From Austwickia sp. (GTDB taxonomy: Bacteria > Actinomycetota > Actinomycetes > Actinomycetales > Dermatophilaceae): a DNA stretch of 64,000 bases. The DNA is taken from assembly GCA_016699675.1 (NCBI GenBank), contig CP064985.1, positions 3,720,001 through 3,784,000 of the forward strand. Reading direction: 5' to 3'. The position numbers were made by a program, and so were the translations under genes. This document shows positions 51,304 through 58,926 of this stretch, piece by piece (position 1 is the stretch's first letter; every line of letters begins with the position of its first letter). The notes beneath the pieces are model-generated. The model was not told the DNA's origin. It saw nothing but the letters and a program-made list of their open reading frames with translations, and ran no database searches.

Positions 51304-51494
51304 GGCGCGAGCATCCCCGGCCAACCCAACACAAGCAAAACCGTTATCGCTCAAAGGCGACAGTCACGGGTCGCGCTGAACGCTCTGGTGAACGGGGATC
51401 GGGTGCCGGGCGGTGGGGCTGGGCGCTCAGGCCGGTGGTCCATCTGATGCGGGATTACACCGACTGAGATATGACATAATGTAGATTATCGGCG

Positions 51495-51920
51495 CTACAG
51501 AAAACGCGCTGCAGTGGGGCGACCATCCCGTTCGCCGCTGGGGTCGCGCTGCGTGATTGGGGCGGTTCGGTCGAAGCTGAGGACGGCGGTGCAGCCATGG
51601 GCTCGGCAGGCCCGACCGATCAGCGCATCGGCGAAGTCCGCGCCCTGACGCGCATCGGACAACGCGGCGCGGACACAATCCACGTCCTGTGTCGTGATGT
51701 CGCCGCTGTCGACCAGCGACTCCAACGTCCTCAACACGGCCGATACCTCGAGGTGATACCCCCGGGTAAGAACCTAGTAGGTCTCGACCAACACGACGGT
51801 GGTCAAGAAGCCTGGTTCGCCGGGCGTCAGGGGCTGGAATGCCCGCGTTGCCGTCTCGCTCTGGTGCGGATCGTCGTGCACCAGGTGCCGCACAACGACG
51901 TTGGTGTCGAGTCCGATCAT
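51495..51920 (-). pseudogene. VapC-like PIN-domain toxin with an in-frame amber codon
   Basis: The minus-strand frame from ATG 51920 gives IGLDTNVVVRHLVHDDPHQ, then LTTVVLVETY, a TAG codon at 51774-51776 (codon 49), and continues VLTRGYHLEVSAVLRTLES, GADFADALIGRACRAHGC, LSFDRT. Intact PIN toxins have W at that place (TGG changed to TAG). The acidic residues D5, E46, D98 and D118 are all kept, so a single base change explains the loss. ATG overlaps the antitoxin stop. Inactive unless the amber is read through. Confidence 0.85.
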
Positions 51921-52156
51921 CGCCCCAGGGCACCGAGAGCTACGGCGTCGGCCATGTCAGCAACGCTCAGGTTTGGACCCGAATACGGCAAGGCGCCAGC
52001 CAAATCGGCGGCGGACTGATGCGCGGCTCTCATGACATAGTCTCCGTCGGCGTTCCGGGTGAAGCTCACCGTGACCCCGGCGCGTAGGCCCAGCGCTTGA
52101 CGCACATCCTTGGGAATCGTGATTTGACCCTTGCTCGTCATGGTTCCGACACTCAT
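51917..52156 (-). CDS. VapB/AbrB-type antitoxin
   Basis: A 79-residue protein with an AbrB/SpoVT swapped-hairpin domain: TMTSKGQITIPKDVRQALGLRAGVTVSF, followed by a toxin-binding tail (AADLAGALPYSGPNLSVADMADAV). It starts at ATG 52156 after AAGGAGG at 52164-52170 and overlaps the damaged vapC. It probably binds the palindrome at 52167-52184. Confidence 0.88.
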   Translation of the reverse strand: MSVGTMTSKGQITIPKDVRQALGLRAGVTVSFTRNADGDYVMRAAHQSAADLAGALPYSGPNLSVADMADAVALGALGR

Positions 52157-52166
52157 GGCTTGACCT

Positions 52167-52184
52167 CCTTACCTCATGGTAAGG
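52167..52184. promoter_or_regulatory. Candidate VapB operator
   Basis: Perfect inverted repeat CCTTACC-TCAT-GGTAAGG overlapping the vapB ribosome site and a minus-strand TACCAT -10-like box. This is a typical place for antitoxin self-repression. Confidence 0.6.
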
Positions 52185-52236
52185 CGACATGTGTGGGGCC
52201 ATCAAGCCCTTCTCGACCCGCCGCGACCAGCCAGGC

Positions 52237-52242
52237 TAGGGT
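52237..52242 (+). promoter_or_regulatory. -10 box of a probable leaderless transcript
   Basis: TAGGGT, 7 nt, then ATG 52250. Confidence 0.5.
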
Positions 52243-52249
52243 GCCGAGC

Positions 52250-53014
52250 ATGGATCCCGCCGTACATGTGGATTGGCTCCGTCGCGAAGGCGAGCTGCTC
52301 GCCGCCGTACCCCCAGACGGGCTCCAGCGACCGGTCGACGCGTGCCCCGGCTGGACGGTGGAACGGCTGATCGGGCACGTCGGACGGGTGCACGCGTGGG
52401 CCGCCTCGTTCCTGCGCGAGGGCCCCGAGGGTGGGCCGGCGGACGCCGGTCCGCGGCCGCCGCAGGGGCAGGCGATCCTGCCCTGGTACGCCGAGTGCCT
52501 GCAGACGCTGCTCGACGAGCTTGCGCACCACGACCCGGACGAGCCGAGCCGGTCGTTCGACGGGCCGGCCCCGGCCGCCTTCTGGTTCCGCCGCCAAGCC
52601 CACGAGGTGCTCGTGCACCGGTGGGACGCCCAGCACGCCATCGACCCGGCCACCATCGACCCCGTCGACGCCGCCCTGGCCGCCGACGGGATCGACGAAT
52701 GGCTGGAGGTGTTCGTCGGTCGGTTCCTCACCACCAAGGGCAGCGGCACTCCCCCGGACTTTGTCGGCGCCAGCCTGCACCTGCACGCCACCGAGCCGAC
52801 CGACACCCTGGGCGGCCTGGGCGAATGGATGCTGCGCCTGCGCGAGACGGGCTGCACCGTGGAACGCGGGCACGCCCGGGGCGATGCCGCCCTGCGGGGT
52901 GCCGCCGCCGACCTCCTCCTGACCGCCTGGCATCGGGCCGCGCCGGGTTCGATCGAGACCATCGGCGACGAGGGCCGGGCTCGGGAGATCCTGGACCTGA
53001 TCCACGTCACCTAA
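52250..53014 (+). CDS. Maleylpyruvate isomerase-like (DinB fold, mycothiol-dependent) protein
   Basis: The 254-residue protein belongs to the actinobacterial maleylpyruvate isomerase N-terminal family. It has VDACPGWTVERLIGHVGRVHAWA (metal histidine), then WFRRQAHEVLVHRWDAQHA, where E and H complete the site. The family includes mycothiol-dependent isomerases and many of unknown role. No proper ribosome site is present; the start lies 7 nt after TAGGGT. It is followed by a VOC gene 17 nt later, probably in one transcript. Confidence 0.8.
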   Translation: MDPAVHVDWLRREGELLAAVPPDGLQRPVDACPGWTVERLIGHVGRVHAWAASFLREGPEGGPADAGPRPPQGQAILPWYAECLQTLLDELAHHDPDEPSRSFDGPAPAAFWFRRQAHEVLVHRWDAQHAIDPATIDPVDAALAADGIDEWLEVFVGRFLTTKGSGTPPDFVGASLHLHATEPTDTLGGLGEWMLRLRETGCTVERGHARGDAALRGAAADLLLTAWHRAAPGSIETIGDEGRAREILDLIHVT

Positions 53015-53031
53015 CGAAGCCGGAGACACTG

Positions 53032-53385
53032 ATGGGCACGCACGACGTACGCATGATCATGCTGAGCACGGACGACCTGGACGCCTCGATCAGGTTTTAC
53101 ACCGAGACCCTGGGGATGGCGCTGAAGTTTCGCGACGGGTCGCACTTCGCCGCCATCGACGGCGGCTCCGTGACGATCGCTCTCGCCACCGCGCTGGACC
53201 ACCCCCTCCCCGGCCAGGTCGTCGTCGCGATCAAGACCGATGACGTCGACGCCGCGGCCCGGGCGGCCGAGGAGGGCGGCGGCGGGATCGTCAAGGCCCC
53301 GTACGACGACGCGCATGAACGGCGCGCGGTCGTCTACGACGCCACGGGCAACGGGCTGGTGTTCTACAGCCCCCTGAAGCGCTAG
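53032..53385 (+). CDS. VOC-family (glyoxalase/dioxygenase fold) protein
   Basis: A 117-residue single VOC domain: VRMIMLSTDDLDASIRFYTETLGMALKF, SHFAAIDGGSVTIALAT, and the C-terminal RRAVVYDATGNGLVFYS. Metal ligands are not fully clear. Possibly lyase, isomerase or resistance type; none can be chosen. ATG 53032 follows a CGGAG site and lies close behind the isomerase-like gene. The stop overlaps that of the convergent thioesterase gene by 4 nt. Confidence 0.85.
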   Translation: MGTHDVRMIMLSTDDLDASIRFYTETLGMALKFRDGSHFAAIDGGSVTIALATALDHPLPGQVVVAIKTDDVDAAARAAEEGGGGIVKAPYDDAHERRAVVYDATGNGLVFYSPLKR

Positions 53386-53801
53386 CCGCCCGGTCGGCGC
53401 AGCGGCGCCGCCGGCTCGACCGCCATGGCGCGGAACTGCGCCGGCACCTCGATCAGTCCCCCGGCCGCGTCGAGGCAGGCGATGTCGATCTGCGCCTTCA
53501 CACACAGCTCGCCCTGCCGCTCGATGCGCTGCTGGAACCGACACCGGTACGGCGAGGGCACCTCCAGGGTCGTCACCACGTCGAAGGTCTCCCCCAACGC
53601 CAGCGAGCGGCGGAACTGCGCCTCCAGGGAGTGCACGACGAAGACGTATCCCGCCGCGTTCCAGTCCGAGATCTCGCGCCCCGACGTGCCGATGAACTCG
53701 GAGCGGCCCCGCTCGAAGTACTTGAAGTAGTTGGCGTAGTACACGACCCCGAGGCTGTCGGTGTCCTCGTAGTAGACCTTGAACGCGATTCGGTGCTCCA
53801 C
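53382..53801 (-). CDS. Acyl-CoA thioesterase, hotdog fold (YbgC/4-HBT type)
   Basis: 139 residues with the 4-hydroxybenzoyl-CoA thioesterase signature FKVYYEDTDSLGVVYYANYFKYFERGRSEF, where the aspartate of YEDTD is catalytic, then VVHSLEAQFRRSLALGETF. GTG 53801 is preceded by CAGAAT 7 nt upstream. The acyl-CoA substrate is unknown. It converges on the VOC gene. Confidence 0.9.
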   Translation of the reverse strand: MEHRIAFKVYYEDTDSLGVVYYANYFKYFERGRSEFIGTSGREISDWNAAGYVFVVHSLEAQFRRSLALGETFDVVTTLEVPSPYRCRFQQRIERQGELCVKAQIDIACLDAAGGLIEVPAQFRAMAVEPAAPLRRPGG

Positions 53802-53808
53802 GTCCCCG

Positions 53809-53814
53809 ATTCTG
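53809..53814 (-). promoter_or_regulatory. Candidate -10 of a leaderless thioesterase transcript
   Basis: CAGAAT on the minus strand, 7 nt before GTG 53801. Confidence 0.35.
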
Positions 53815-53904
53815 GCCTGCGCGACCCGGTGAGGGGACCGGCGGCGCCGGGCAAATGCGTGCGCCGCTCCCGCGCCGCCCGCGCCGGTTTCTCGCCCGGC
53901 GCGC

Positions 53905-53938
53905 GGAAGGGGCCGGTCCCGTCGGGACCGACCCCTCC
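53905..53938 (-). terminator. Hairpin after the CsbD gene
   Basis: GGAAGGGG-cc-GGTCCC / GGGACC-ga-CCCCTCC stem with a GTC loop between the CsbD and thioesterase genes, about 100 nt downstream of CsbD. No T run. Confidence 0.45.
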
Positions 53939-54036
53939 GCTTGCTCCAGCAAGCACCCGGTCACGCGCTGGCGTGTTCAGTGCTCACCGTCGATGTTGAC
54001 GACGGCAAAGCCCCGTGGCGGGTGCTTGCGCGGGCC

Positions 54037-54210
54037 TCAGTGCTTGAAGGCGTCCTTGATCTTCTCGCCGGCGCCCTTGACGTCGGAGGCGATCTGGTCG
54101 CCCTTGCCCTCGGCCTCAAGGTCGCGGTCGCCGGTCGCCTGACCTGCGGTTTCCTTGGCCTTGCCGCCCAGGTCCTCGGCGGCGTTGCTGATCTTGTCGT
54201 CCAGACCCAT
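54037..54210 (-). CDS. CsbD-family stress protein
   Basis: 57 residues: GLDDKISNAAEDLGGKAKE, TAGQATGDRDLEAEGKGDQ, then DVKGAGEKIKDAFKH, the usual small, charged, natively helical CsbD protein. Members are induced by general stress and have no known biochemical activity. ATG 54210 follows AGGAGAAG. A sigma-B-type promoter sequence lies upstream at 54258-54282. Confidence 0.88.
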   Translation of the reverse strand: MGLDDKISNAAEDLGGKAKETAGQATGDRDLEAEGKGDQIASDVKGAGEKIKDAFKH

Positions 54211-54257
54211 GTCGCTTCTCCTACGGTCGGTGGATGGTGCGTGATGGTGCCTGACCC

Positions 54258-54282
54258 GTACCCGCAACCAACGCGACGAAAC
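54258..54282 (-). promoter_or_regulatory. Sigma-B-type promoter of CsbD
   Basis: On the minus strand GTTT, 15-bp spacer, GGGTAC, matching the GTTT-N15-17-GGGTA(T/C) pattern of actinobacterial general-stress sigma factors. It lies about 48 nt before ATG 54210. Confidence 0.6.
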
Positions 54283-54318
54283 GTCGCCTACATCACGCGG
54301 GCGCAGTCGAGTCCACCG

Positions 54319-54344
54319 GGAACGGATCGCCGCTTCAGGTCGTT
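54319..54344 (+). promoter_or_regulatory. SigR/SigE-type promoter of rbpA
   Basis: GGAAC (54319-54323), 17-bp spacer, CGTT (54341-54344), the pattern used by extracytoplasmic stress sigma factors. Initiation near 54351 gives a leader of about 165 nt. In Streptomyces rbpA has a SigR-dependent promoter. Confidence 0.55.
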
Positions 54345-54515
54345 CGCCCTGGAGGACCTCCCGCCGCTACTCTTCGTAGGTCCCCGGGCGCGCAACTGGT
54401 CCGCCGGTGGGGACCCCGCCGTGAGCACCGGGAACGACCCCGCTCCGGCCTCGGCAACGTCGCCGAGACAAGACGCTGATTCACGTCTCAATCACGCCAG
54501 CCCGACGGAGGAGTC

Positions 54516-54875
54516 ATGGCAGAACGATCGCTGCGCGGTACCAACCTTTCCGCCCTCAGCATGGAGACCGACGAAAACGTCGTGCTCTCCGAGCGTCAAC
54601 TCGTACGTTACGTCTGCGCCAACGACCACGTGAGCGAGCTCCCCTTCTCCATCGAAGCGGAGATCCCCGCTACCTGGGAGTGCCGCTGTGGTCAAGTGGC
54701 AAAGCTCGTCGACGGGCCCACCCCCGAGGACAAGCCGACGAAGGTGGCCCGCACGCACTGGGACATGCTGCTCGAGCGACGCAGCATCGCCGAGCTGGAG
54801 GAGCTGCTCGAAGAGCGCCTCGCACTGCTGCGCGCCTCGCGCGGGGAGACGACCCCAGGCAAGCAGACCGCCTGA
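54516..54875 (+). CDS. rbpA: RNA polymerase-binding protein RbpA
   Basis: Actinobacterial activator that binds RNA polymerase and the principal sigma factor and stabilises open complexes. The 119-residue protein shows the family's GTNLSALSMETDENV N-terminus, the core domain with zinc ligands (YVCANDHVSE, then WECRCG), the basic linker (KPTKVARTHWDMLLERRS) and the sigma-interaction helix (ELEELLEERLALLRASR). CGGAGGAGTC precedes ATG 54516. It lies next to fxsA-ppm1-lnt as in mycobacteria. A terminator follows at 54902-54935. Confidence 0.95.
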   Translation: MAERSLRGTNLSALSMETDENVVLSERQLVRYVCANDHVSELPFSIEAEIPATWECRCGQVAKLVDGPTPEDKPTKVARTHWDMLLERRSIAELEELLEERLALLRASRGETTPGKQTA

Positions 54876-54901
54876 CCGCCCACCTCCTCCGTCCGCACCC
54901 G

Positions 54902-54935
54902 AGGTGCCCCGGCTCGCCGCTGGGGCACCTTTGTT
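54902..54935 (+). terminator. Rho-independent terminator of rbpA
   Basis: AGGTGCCCC / GGGGCACCT, 9-bp stem, 11-nt loop, followed by TTGTT, between rbpA (+) and fxsA (-). Confidence 0.75.
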
Positions 54936-54957
54936 GTGGGTCGAACGTCCGACTCGG

Positions 54958-55494
54958 TCAGCGGACCTCGCCCGGGATGACGTCAGGCCCGCCCTGGCCG
55001 GAGCCACCGCCATAGCCGCCGCCACCGAAGGGGCCACCCGATCCCCCGCCGAACGGTCCCCCTCCCCCGGTGCCGGCGAGCAGACGGCGCTCGACGGCGC
55101 CCTGCAGCAACCGGCGCGCCACCGGACGGGTGGGCGGGGCCACGAAGAAGAAGCCCGCCAAGTCGGTGAGGAAGCCGGGGGTGAGCAGCAGGGTGCCACC
55201 GACCAGCAACAGGGCGCCGTCCGCGAGTTCGCGGGCGGGCATGCGCCCCGTCCGCAGGGCGTCGGTGAGCGCGCGCCACGCCGTACGGCCTTCGCGTTTG
55301 ACCAACCACGCCCCGAGGAGCGACTCCGCCAGCAGCAGGCCGAACGTGGGCCAGCCTCCGATGGCCCGCCCCACCGCGAAGATGACGGCGATCTCGGCGA
55401 GCGGTACGACGATCAGCGCCACCACGAGGAGGGCCGACAGGCCCGGACCACGACGTCGGCGACCACCGCCGCCGCCGCGCGGTGCGGTCGCCAT
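54958..55494 (-). CDS. fxsA: FxsA-family membrane protein
   Basis: The 178-residue protein has the FxsA pattern: a helix LLVVALIVVPLAEIAVIFAVG, a second helix WPTFGLLLAESLLGAWLVKREGR, then DGALLLVGGTLLLTPGFLTDLAGFFFV. It ends in a Gly-rich low-complexity tail (GGGGPFGGGSGG). Function unclear. Its ATG overlaps the ppm1 stop (TGATG), so it is coupled to ppm1. Confidence 0.85.
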   Translation of the reverse strand: MATAPRGGGGGRRRRGPGLSALLVVALIVVPLAEIAVIFAVGRAIGGWPTFGLLLAESLLGAWLVKREGRTAWRALTDALRTGRMPARELADGALLLVGGTLLLTPGFLTDLAGFFFVAPPTRPVARRLLQGAVERRLLAGTGGGGPFGGGSGGPFGGGGYGGGSGQGGPDVIPGEVR

Positions 55495-56336
55495 CACTGG
55501 TCCAGGGACTGCCAGCGGCCCTCGCGGCGACCCGCGGCGACCTTGCGGGCGAAATCGCGGGCCTGCCGGGCGCGGTATTTCACGCCCCACGACGTGACAT
55601 TGAGCAGCGACTCGCGGAAGATGTCGCCGCTCATCTTCGAGTCGCCGATCTCCCGCTCCACGAACGTGATCGGCACCTCGACGATCTTGAGGCCCGCCTT
55701 GACCGCCTTCCAGGTGAGGTCCGTCTGGAAGCAGTAGCCATGCGACTCGACCTGGTCCAGCCCCATGATGCGCAGCGCGTCGGTGCGGTAGACGCGGTAG
55801 CCGGCGGTCGCGTCGCGCACCGGCATCCCCAGCAGCACGGAGATGTAGAGGTTGCCATAGACCGAGAGCGCCTTGCGGTGGGCCGGCCAGTTGACGACGG
55901 AACCGCCTGGGACCCAACGGGATCCGATCACGACGTCGGCGTTCTCGGCGGCGGCGAGCAGCGCCGGCAGGTGTTCCGGGCGGTGCGAACCGTCGGCGTC
56001 GATCTCGACGACCGCGTCGTACCCGCGCTCCAGCGCCCACTCGAAACCCGCCAGGTAGGCCTTCCCCAGCCCGTCCTTGCCGGCCCGGTGCAGCACCTGG
56101 ATCTTCTCGTCCTTCGCGGCGAGCTTGTCCGCCACCTCGCCGGTGCCGTCCGGGGAGTTGTCCTCCAGGATCAGGACGTCGCACTGCGGGACGGAGGCCC
56201 GGATGCGCTCGGTGATCAGCGGCAGGTTCTCACGCTCGTTGTACGTCGGGATCAGCACGACGATCTTCGCCAGCGGGGCGCGGTCCCACTCCGGCATCGA
56301 CGGGGTGGCCTGGCGGAATCGGGAGAAGGTGGGCAT
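55494..56336 (-). CDS. ppm1: Polyprenol monophosphomannose synthase
   Basis: GT2 enzyme making polyprenyl-phosphate-mannose from GDP-mannose, used for lipomannan/LAM and protein mannosylation. Motifs are IVVLIPTYNERENLPLI, LILEDNSPDGTGEVAD, AVVEIDADGSHRPEHLP (DxD-type) and DATAGYRVYRTDALR. It has no membrane helices of its own. In M. tuberculosis this domain is fused behind an apolipoprotein acyltransferase; here the two are separate but adjacent genes. The start is ATG 56336. Length 280. Confidence 0.93.
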   Translation of the reverse strand: MPTFSRFRQATPSMPEWDRAPLAKIVVLIPTYNERENLPLITERIRASVPQCDVLILEDNSPDGTGEVADKLAAKDEKIQVLHRAGKDGLGKAYLAGFEWALERGYDAVVEIDADGSHRPEHLPALLAAAENADVVIGSRWVPGGSVVNWPAHRKALSVYGNLYISVLLGMPVRDATAGYRVYRTDALRIMGLDQVESHGYCFQTDLTWKAVKAGLKIVEVPITFVEREIGDSKMSGDIFRESLLNVTSWGVKYRARQARDFARKVAAGRREGRWQSLDQ

Positions 56337-56373
56337 CTCGTCCTCGGCTCGGGGGCAGTCCGGTCAGCTCATC

Positions 56374-57999
56374 CTACGGGGCCGACTTGGTCCGGCTACG
56401 AGTGCGGCCGAGTGCGGTGGCAAGGGCCGCGAGCAGTGTTCCGCCGGTGGTGAGCAGCGCCGGCCAGTCCCCCAGGCGGGTCGCCGGGGTCTGCACGGAT
56501 CGCAACGGCAGGTCGCGCGCCAGGACGGCGGGTTCGAACAGTGGGGTCCGGCCGTGCGCCGCCCCGTCCGGCGTGATCAGCGCGCTCACCCCGACGTTGC
56601 TGATGTGCACCACGCTGCGGCCGTGCTCGATCGCCCGCAGCCGGGAGATCGCGAGCTGCTGCACCGACTCGTGGGTCTCGCCGAAGGTGGCGTTGTTGGT
56701 CTGCACCACGATGAGGTTGGCGCCCGCGGTCACGCCGTCGCGGACCAGGTCGTCGTAGGCCACCTCGAAGCAGATGTTCGCGCCCGCCGCGATGCCAGGG
56801 TCGCCGCCCGCTCGGGGCACCCGGATGACGCCGACCTCGTCGCCGCCGACGAAGTCGCGCTCGACGAGGTCGACCTTGTCGGAGAAGGTGCGCCAGAACG
56901 ACCGCTGCGGGATGTACTCCGCGAACGGCACGGGGTGGCGCTTGTCGTAGCGCTGGCTGGGCAGCCGTGACCCCGGCTCGTAGAGCAGCGCGGCGTTGGT
57001 CACGTGCCCCACCGGCTCGGACAGCACGGCCCCCACGAGGGTGGGCGCGTCGATGTCGCTGACCGCGGCGCGGATGACGTCTGCGGCGTCCGGGTTGCGC
57101 AGCGGGTCGATGTCGGAGGCGTTCTCGGGCCAGACGACCAGGTCGGGCGGGCTCTCGCCGCGGGCCCGCAGGTCGGCGGCGGCGCGCGCGGTGACGCGGG
57201 CGTGGTTGTCGAGGACTGCGCGGCGCTGGGCGTTGAAGTCGAGCCCCGCCTGGGGGACGTCGCCCTGGATGGCCACGATGCGCGCCGTGGGGTGGTCGTC
57301 GCCGGCCGGGATCGCCCGGGGGATGAGCAGGGGCAGTAAGACGGCGGCGGCGGCCCCCGCGAGCGCCGTCAGGATCGGAGCGGTACGTCGACCGCCGGCA
57401 CCCATCGAGGCCTCAGCCGGGGTGCGCAGGCGGGTGGGTGCAAACTCCTGCCAGCACCGCAGCACAGCCACCGCGAGGTAGCCGCCGCACAGGGCGACGG
57501 CGAAGGTCACGCCGGGGGCGCCGAGCAGGGCCGCGACCTGCGCGAACGGGGCGTCCACCACCCCGAAGGCGAGGCGGGCCCAGGGGAACCCGCCGTACGG
57601 CGTGGTGCTCCGCAGGAACTCGGAGGTGACCCAGGCCGCGCCGACCAGCCAGGGGTACGCGCCCGGCCGGACCGGGAACCCCCCTAGGAGGGCACCGACG
57701 AGGGCGACGTACAGGGACTCGAGCACGCACAGCGCCAGCCAGGGCAGCGGTCCGACGTAGATGCCGGTCCAGGACAACAGCGGGGTGAAGCAGGCCAGGC
57801 CGGCGGCGAGGCCGCACCATGCGCCCGTCCGCCAGCCGGCGCCCCGGCAGGCCAACGCCAGCAGGGCGACCCCCACCGGCGCCGCCGGCCACACGTCGAA
57901 GCCCGGCTGGGCCCCCCACAGCAGCAGCCCGCCGAGCAGGCTGAGCAGGAGGCGAGCCGGCACGACGGTCAGGCTACCTCGCGTGCTGGGGCCCGACAT
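56374..57999 (-). CDS. lnt: Apolipoprotein N-acyltransferase Lnt
   Basis: Membrane enzyme that adds the third acyl chain to bacterial lipoproteins. Seven to eight helices are in the first 240 residues, then a nitrilase-type domain with the catalytic glutamate in LVVWPENASDIDP, lysine in RYDKRHPVPFAEYIP and cysteine in GANICFEVAYDDLVRDG. The start is set at ATG 57999 (541 residues); a longer frame begins at 58116. Ppm1 is immediately downstream with a 37-nt gap, so the two may act together. Confidence 0.9.
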   Translation of the reverse strand: MSGPSTRGSLTVVPARLLLSLLGGLLLWGAQPGFDVWPAAPVGVALLALACRGAGWRTGAWCGLAAGLACFTPLLSWTGIYVGPLPWLALCVLESLYVALVGALLGGFPVRPGAYPWLVGAAWVTSEFLRSTTPYGGFPWARLAFGVVDAPFAQVAALLGAPGVTFAVALCGGYLAVAVLRCWQEFAPTRLRTPAEASMGAGGRRTAPILTALAGAAAAVLLPLLIPRAIPAGDDHPTARIVAIQGDVPQAGLDFNAQRRAVLDNHARVTARAAADLRARGESPPDLVVWPENASDIDPLRNPDAADVIRAAVSDIDAPTLVGAVLSEPVGHVTNAALLYEPGSRLPSQRYDKRHPVPFAEYIPQRSFWRTFSDKVDLVERDFVGGDEVGVIRVPRAGGDPGIAAGANICFEVAYDDLVRDGVTAGANLIVVQTNNATFGETHESVQQLAISRLRAIEHGRSVVHISNVGVSALITPDGAAHGRTPLFEPAVLARDLPLRSVQTPATRLGDWPALLTTGGTLLAALATALGRTRSRTKSAP

Positions 58000-58422
58000 G
58001 GACGAACCCTGCCCGGGGCGTGGGACCCCGGACAGGGCCTGGCTAACGGCGCCGAGGGTACCTTCCCCCGAACCGGGGTGTTTTCTACTGGGCGCCGAAG
58101 CCTCGAGTCCAGCCACGCAGCGCGCTTGCTCGCCGCGCGACTCGTTTCAACCTAGCCCGCTGCGGCTCCGTGTCACTCCCGGCCGTAATCCCCCGCAGCG
58201 ATGAAACCCCAGCTCACCGCGTATGTCCACGGGCTGTCCGGTGACCGATCGGTTCTTCAGTTCGCCCGGCGACGAGTTGATGGCATAACGGCCCGGGCGC
58301 GCGTCGGGGGGCCGACGTCACGACTCCCCCTGCTGCGGTCGGCGGCGCACCGGCCCGCGCGGCTCCACGCTGTAGCGCCCCGAACTTCCGCAGTCCTGCC
58401 ACGGCCCTGCCACCATGGGGGC
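58000..58422. other. 423-nt gap between lnt (-) and the YbaK gene (+)
   Basis: No gene seen. CCCC/GGGG hairpin with TGTTTT lies at about 58064-58085. AGGGTA at 58055-58060 (minus TACCCT) is a plausible -10 for lnt. Confidence 0.5.
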
Positions 58423-58905
58423 ATGCCGAAGGACCACCGGGGCACCCCCGCCACCGTGGCGCTCGCCGCGGCCGGGGTGGCGTTCGGGCAGCATGCCTAC
58501 GACCACGATCCGGCCGCCCCCGCCTATGGCCCCGAGGCCGCCGCGACGCTCGGGCTCGACCCCGCGGTGGTCTTCAAGACGCTGATCGTCGCCGGGCCGG
58601 CGGGCCTCGCCGTGGGGGTCGTCCCGGTCGATCGCCAGCTCGATCTGAAGGCAATGGCGAGCGCCCTCGGGGTGAAGAGCGTGACGATGGCCGATCCGGC
58701 GGCGGCCGAGCGGAGCAGCGGTTATGTCGTGGGGGGGATCAGCCCGCTGGGGCAGCGCCGTCGCCTGCCGACCGTGCTGGATGCGTCGATGCGGTCGCTG
58801 GACACGGCGTACGTCTCCGGCGGCCGTCGAGGCTTCGACGTCTCCCTCGCCCCCGCCGATCTCGCCCGCCTGACCTCGGCGACCTTCGCCCCGATCGCCC
58901 GCTGA
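58423..58905 (+). CDS. Cys-tRNA(Pro)/aminoacyl-tRNA deacylase, YbaK/EbsC family
   Basis: A 160-residue YbaK-fold protein: TPATVALAAAGVAFGQHAYDHDP, LGLDPAVVFKTLIV (conserved lysine in VFKTL), LDLKAMASALGVKSVTMADPAAAERSSGYVVGGISPLG. Such enzymes remove cysteine wrongly loaded on tRNA-Pro. ATG 58423 lies after GGGGGC, preceded by CACCAT 6 nt upstream. The gene is followed by the exonuclease gene with 21 nt between. Confidence 0.93.
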   Translation: MPKDHRGTPATVALAAAGVAFGQHAYDHDPAAPAYGPEAAATLGLDPAVVFKTLIVAGPAGLAVGVVPVDRQLDLKAMASALGVKSVTMADPAAAERSSGYVVGGISPLGQRRRLPTVLDASMRSLDTAYVSGGRRGFDVSLAPADLARLTSATFAPIAR

Positions 58906-58926
58906 CCGCCCCGGAAGGTGTCGCCC

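Larger units (their letters stand above)
54211..54515. other. Divergent promoter region of CsbD and rbpA
   Basis: The 305-nt region has no gene. It holds the sigma-B-like promoter of CsbD (minus), the GGAAC/CGTT promoter of rbpA (plus) and a TACTCT (54368-54373) that could be a second rbpA -10. Confidence 0.6.

Noticed and set aside
51430..51494. A+T-rich stretch as a promoter towards the vapC remnant
   Set aside because: Several TANNNT-like words occur, but there is no downstream plus-strand gene and no -35.
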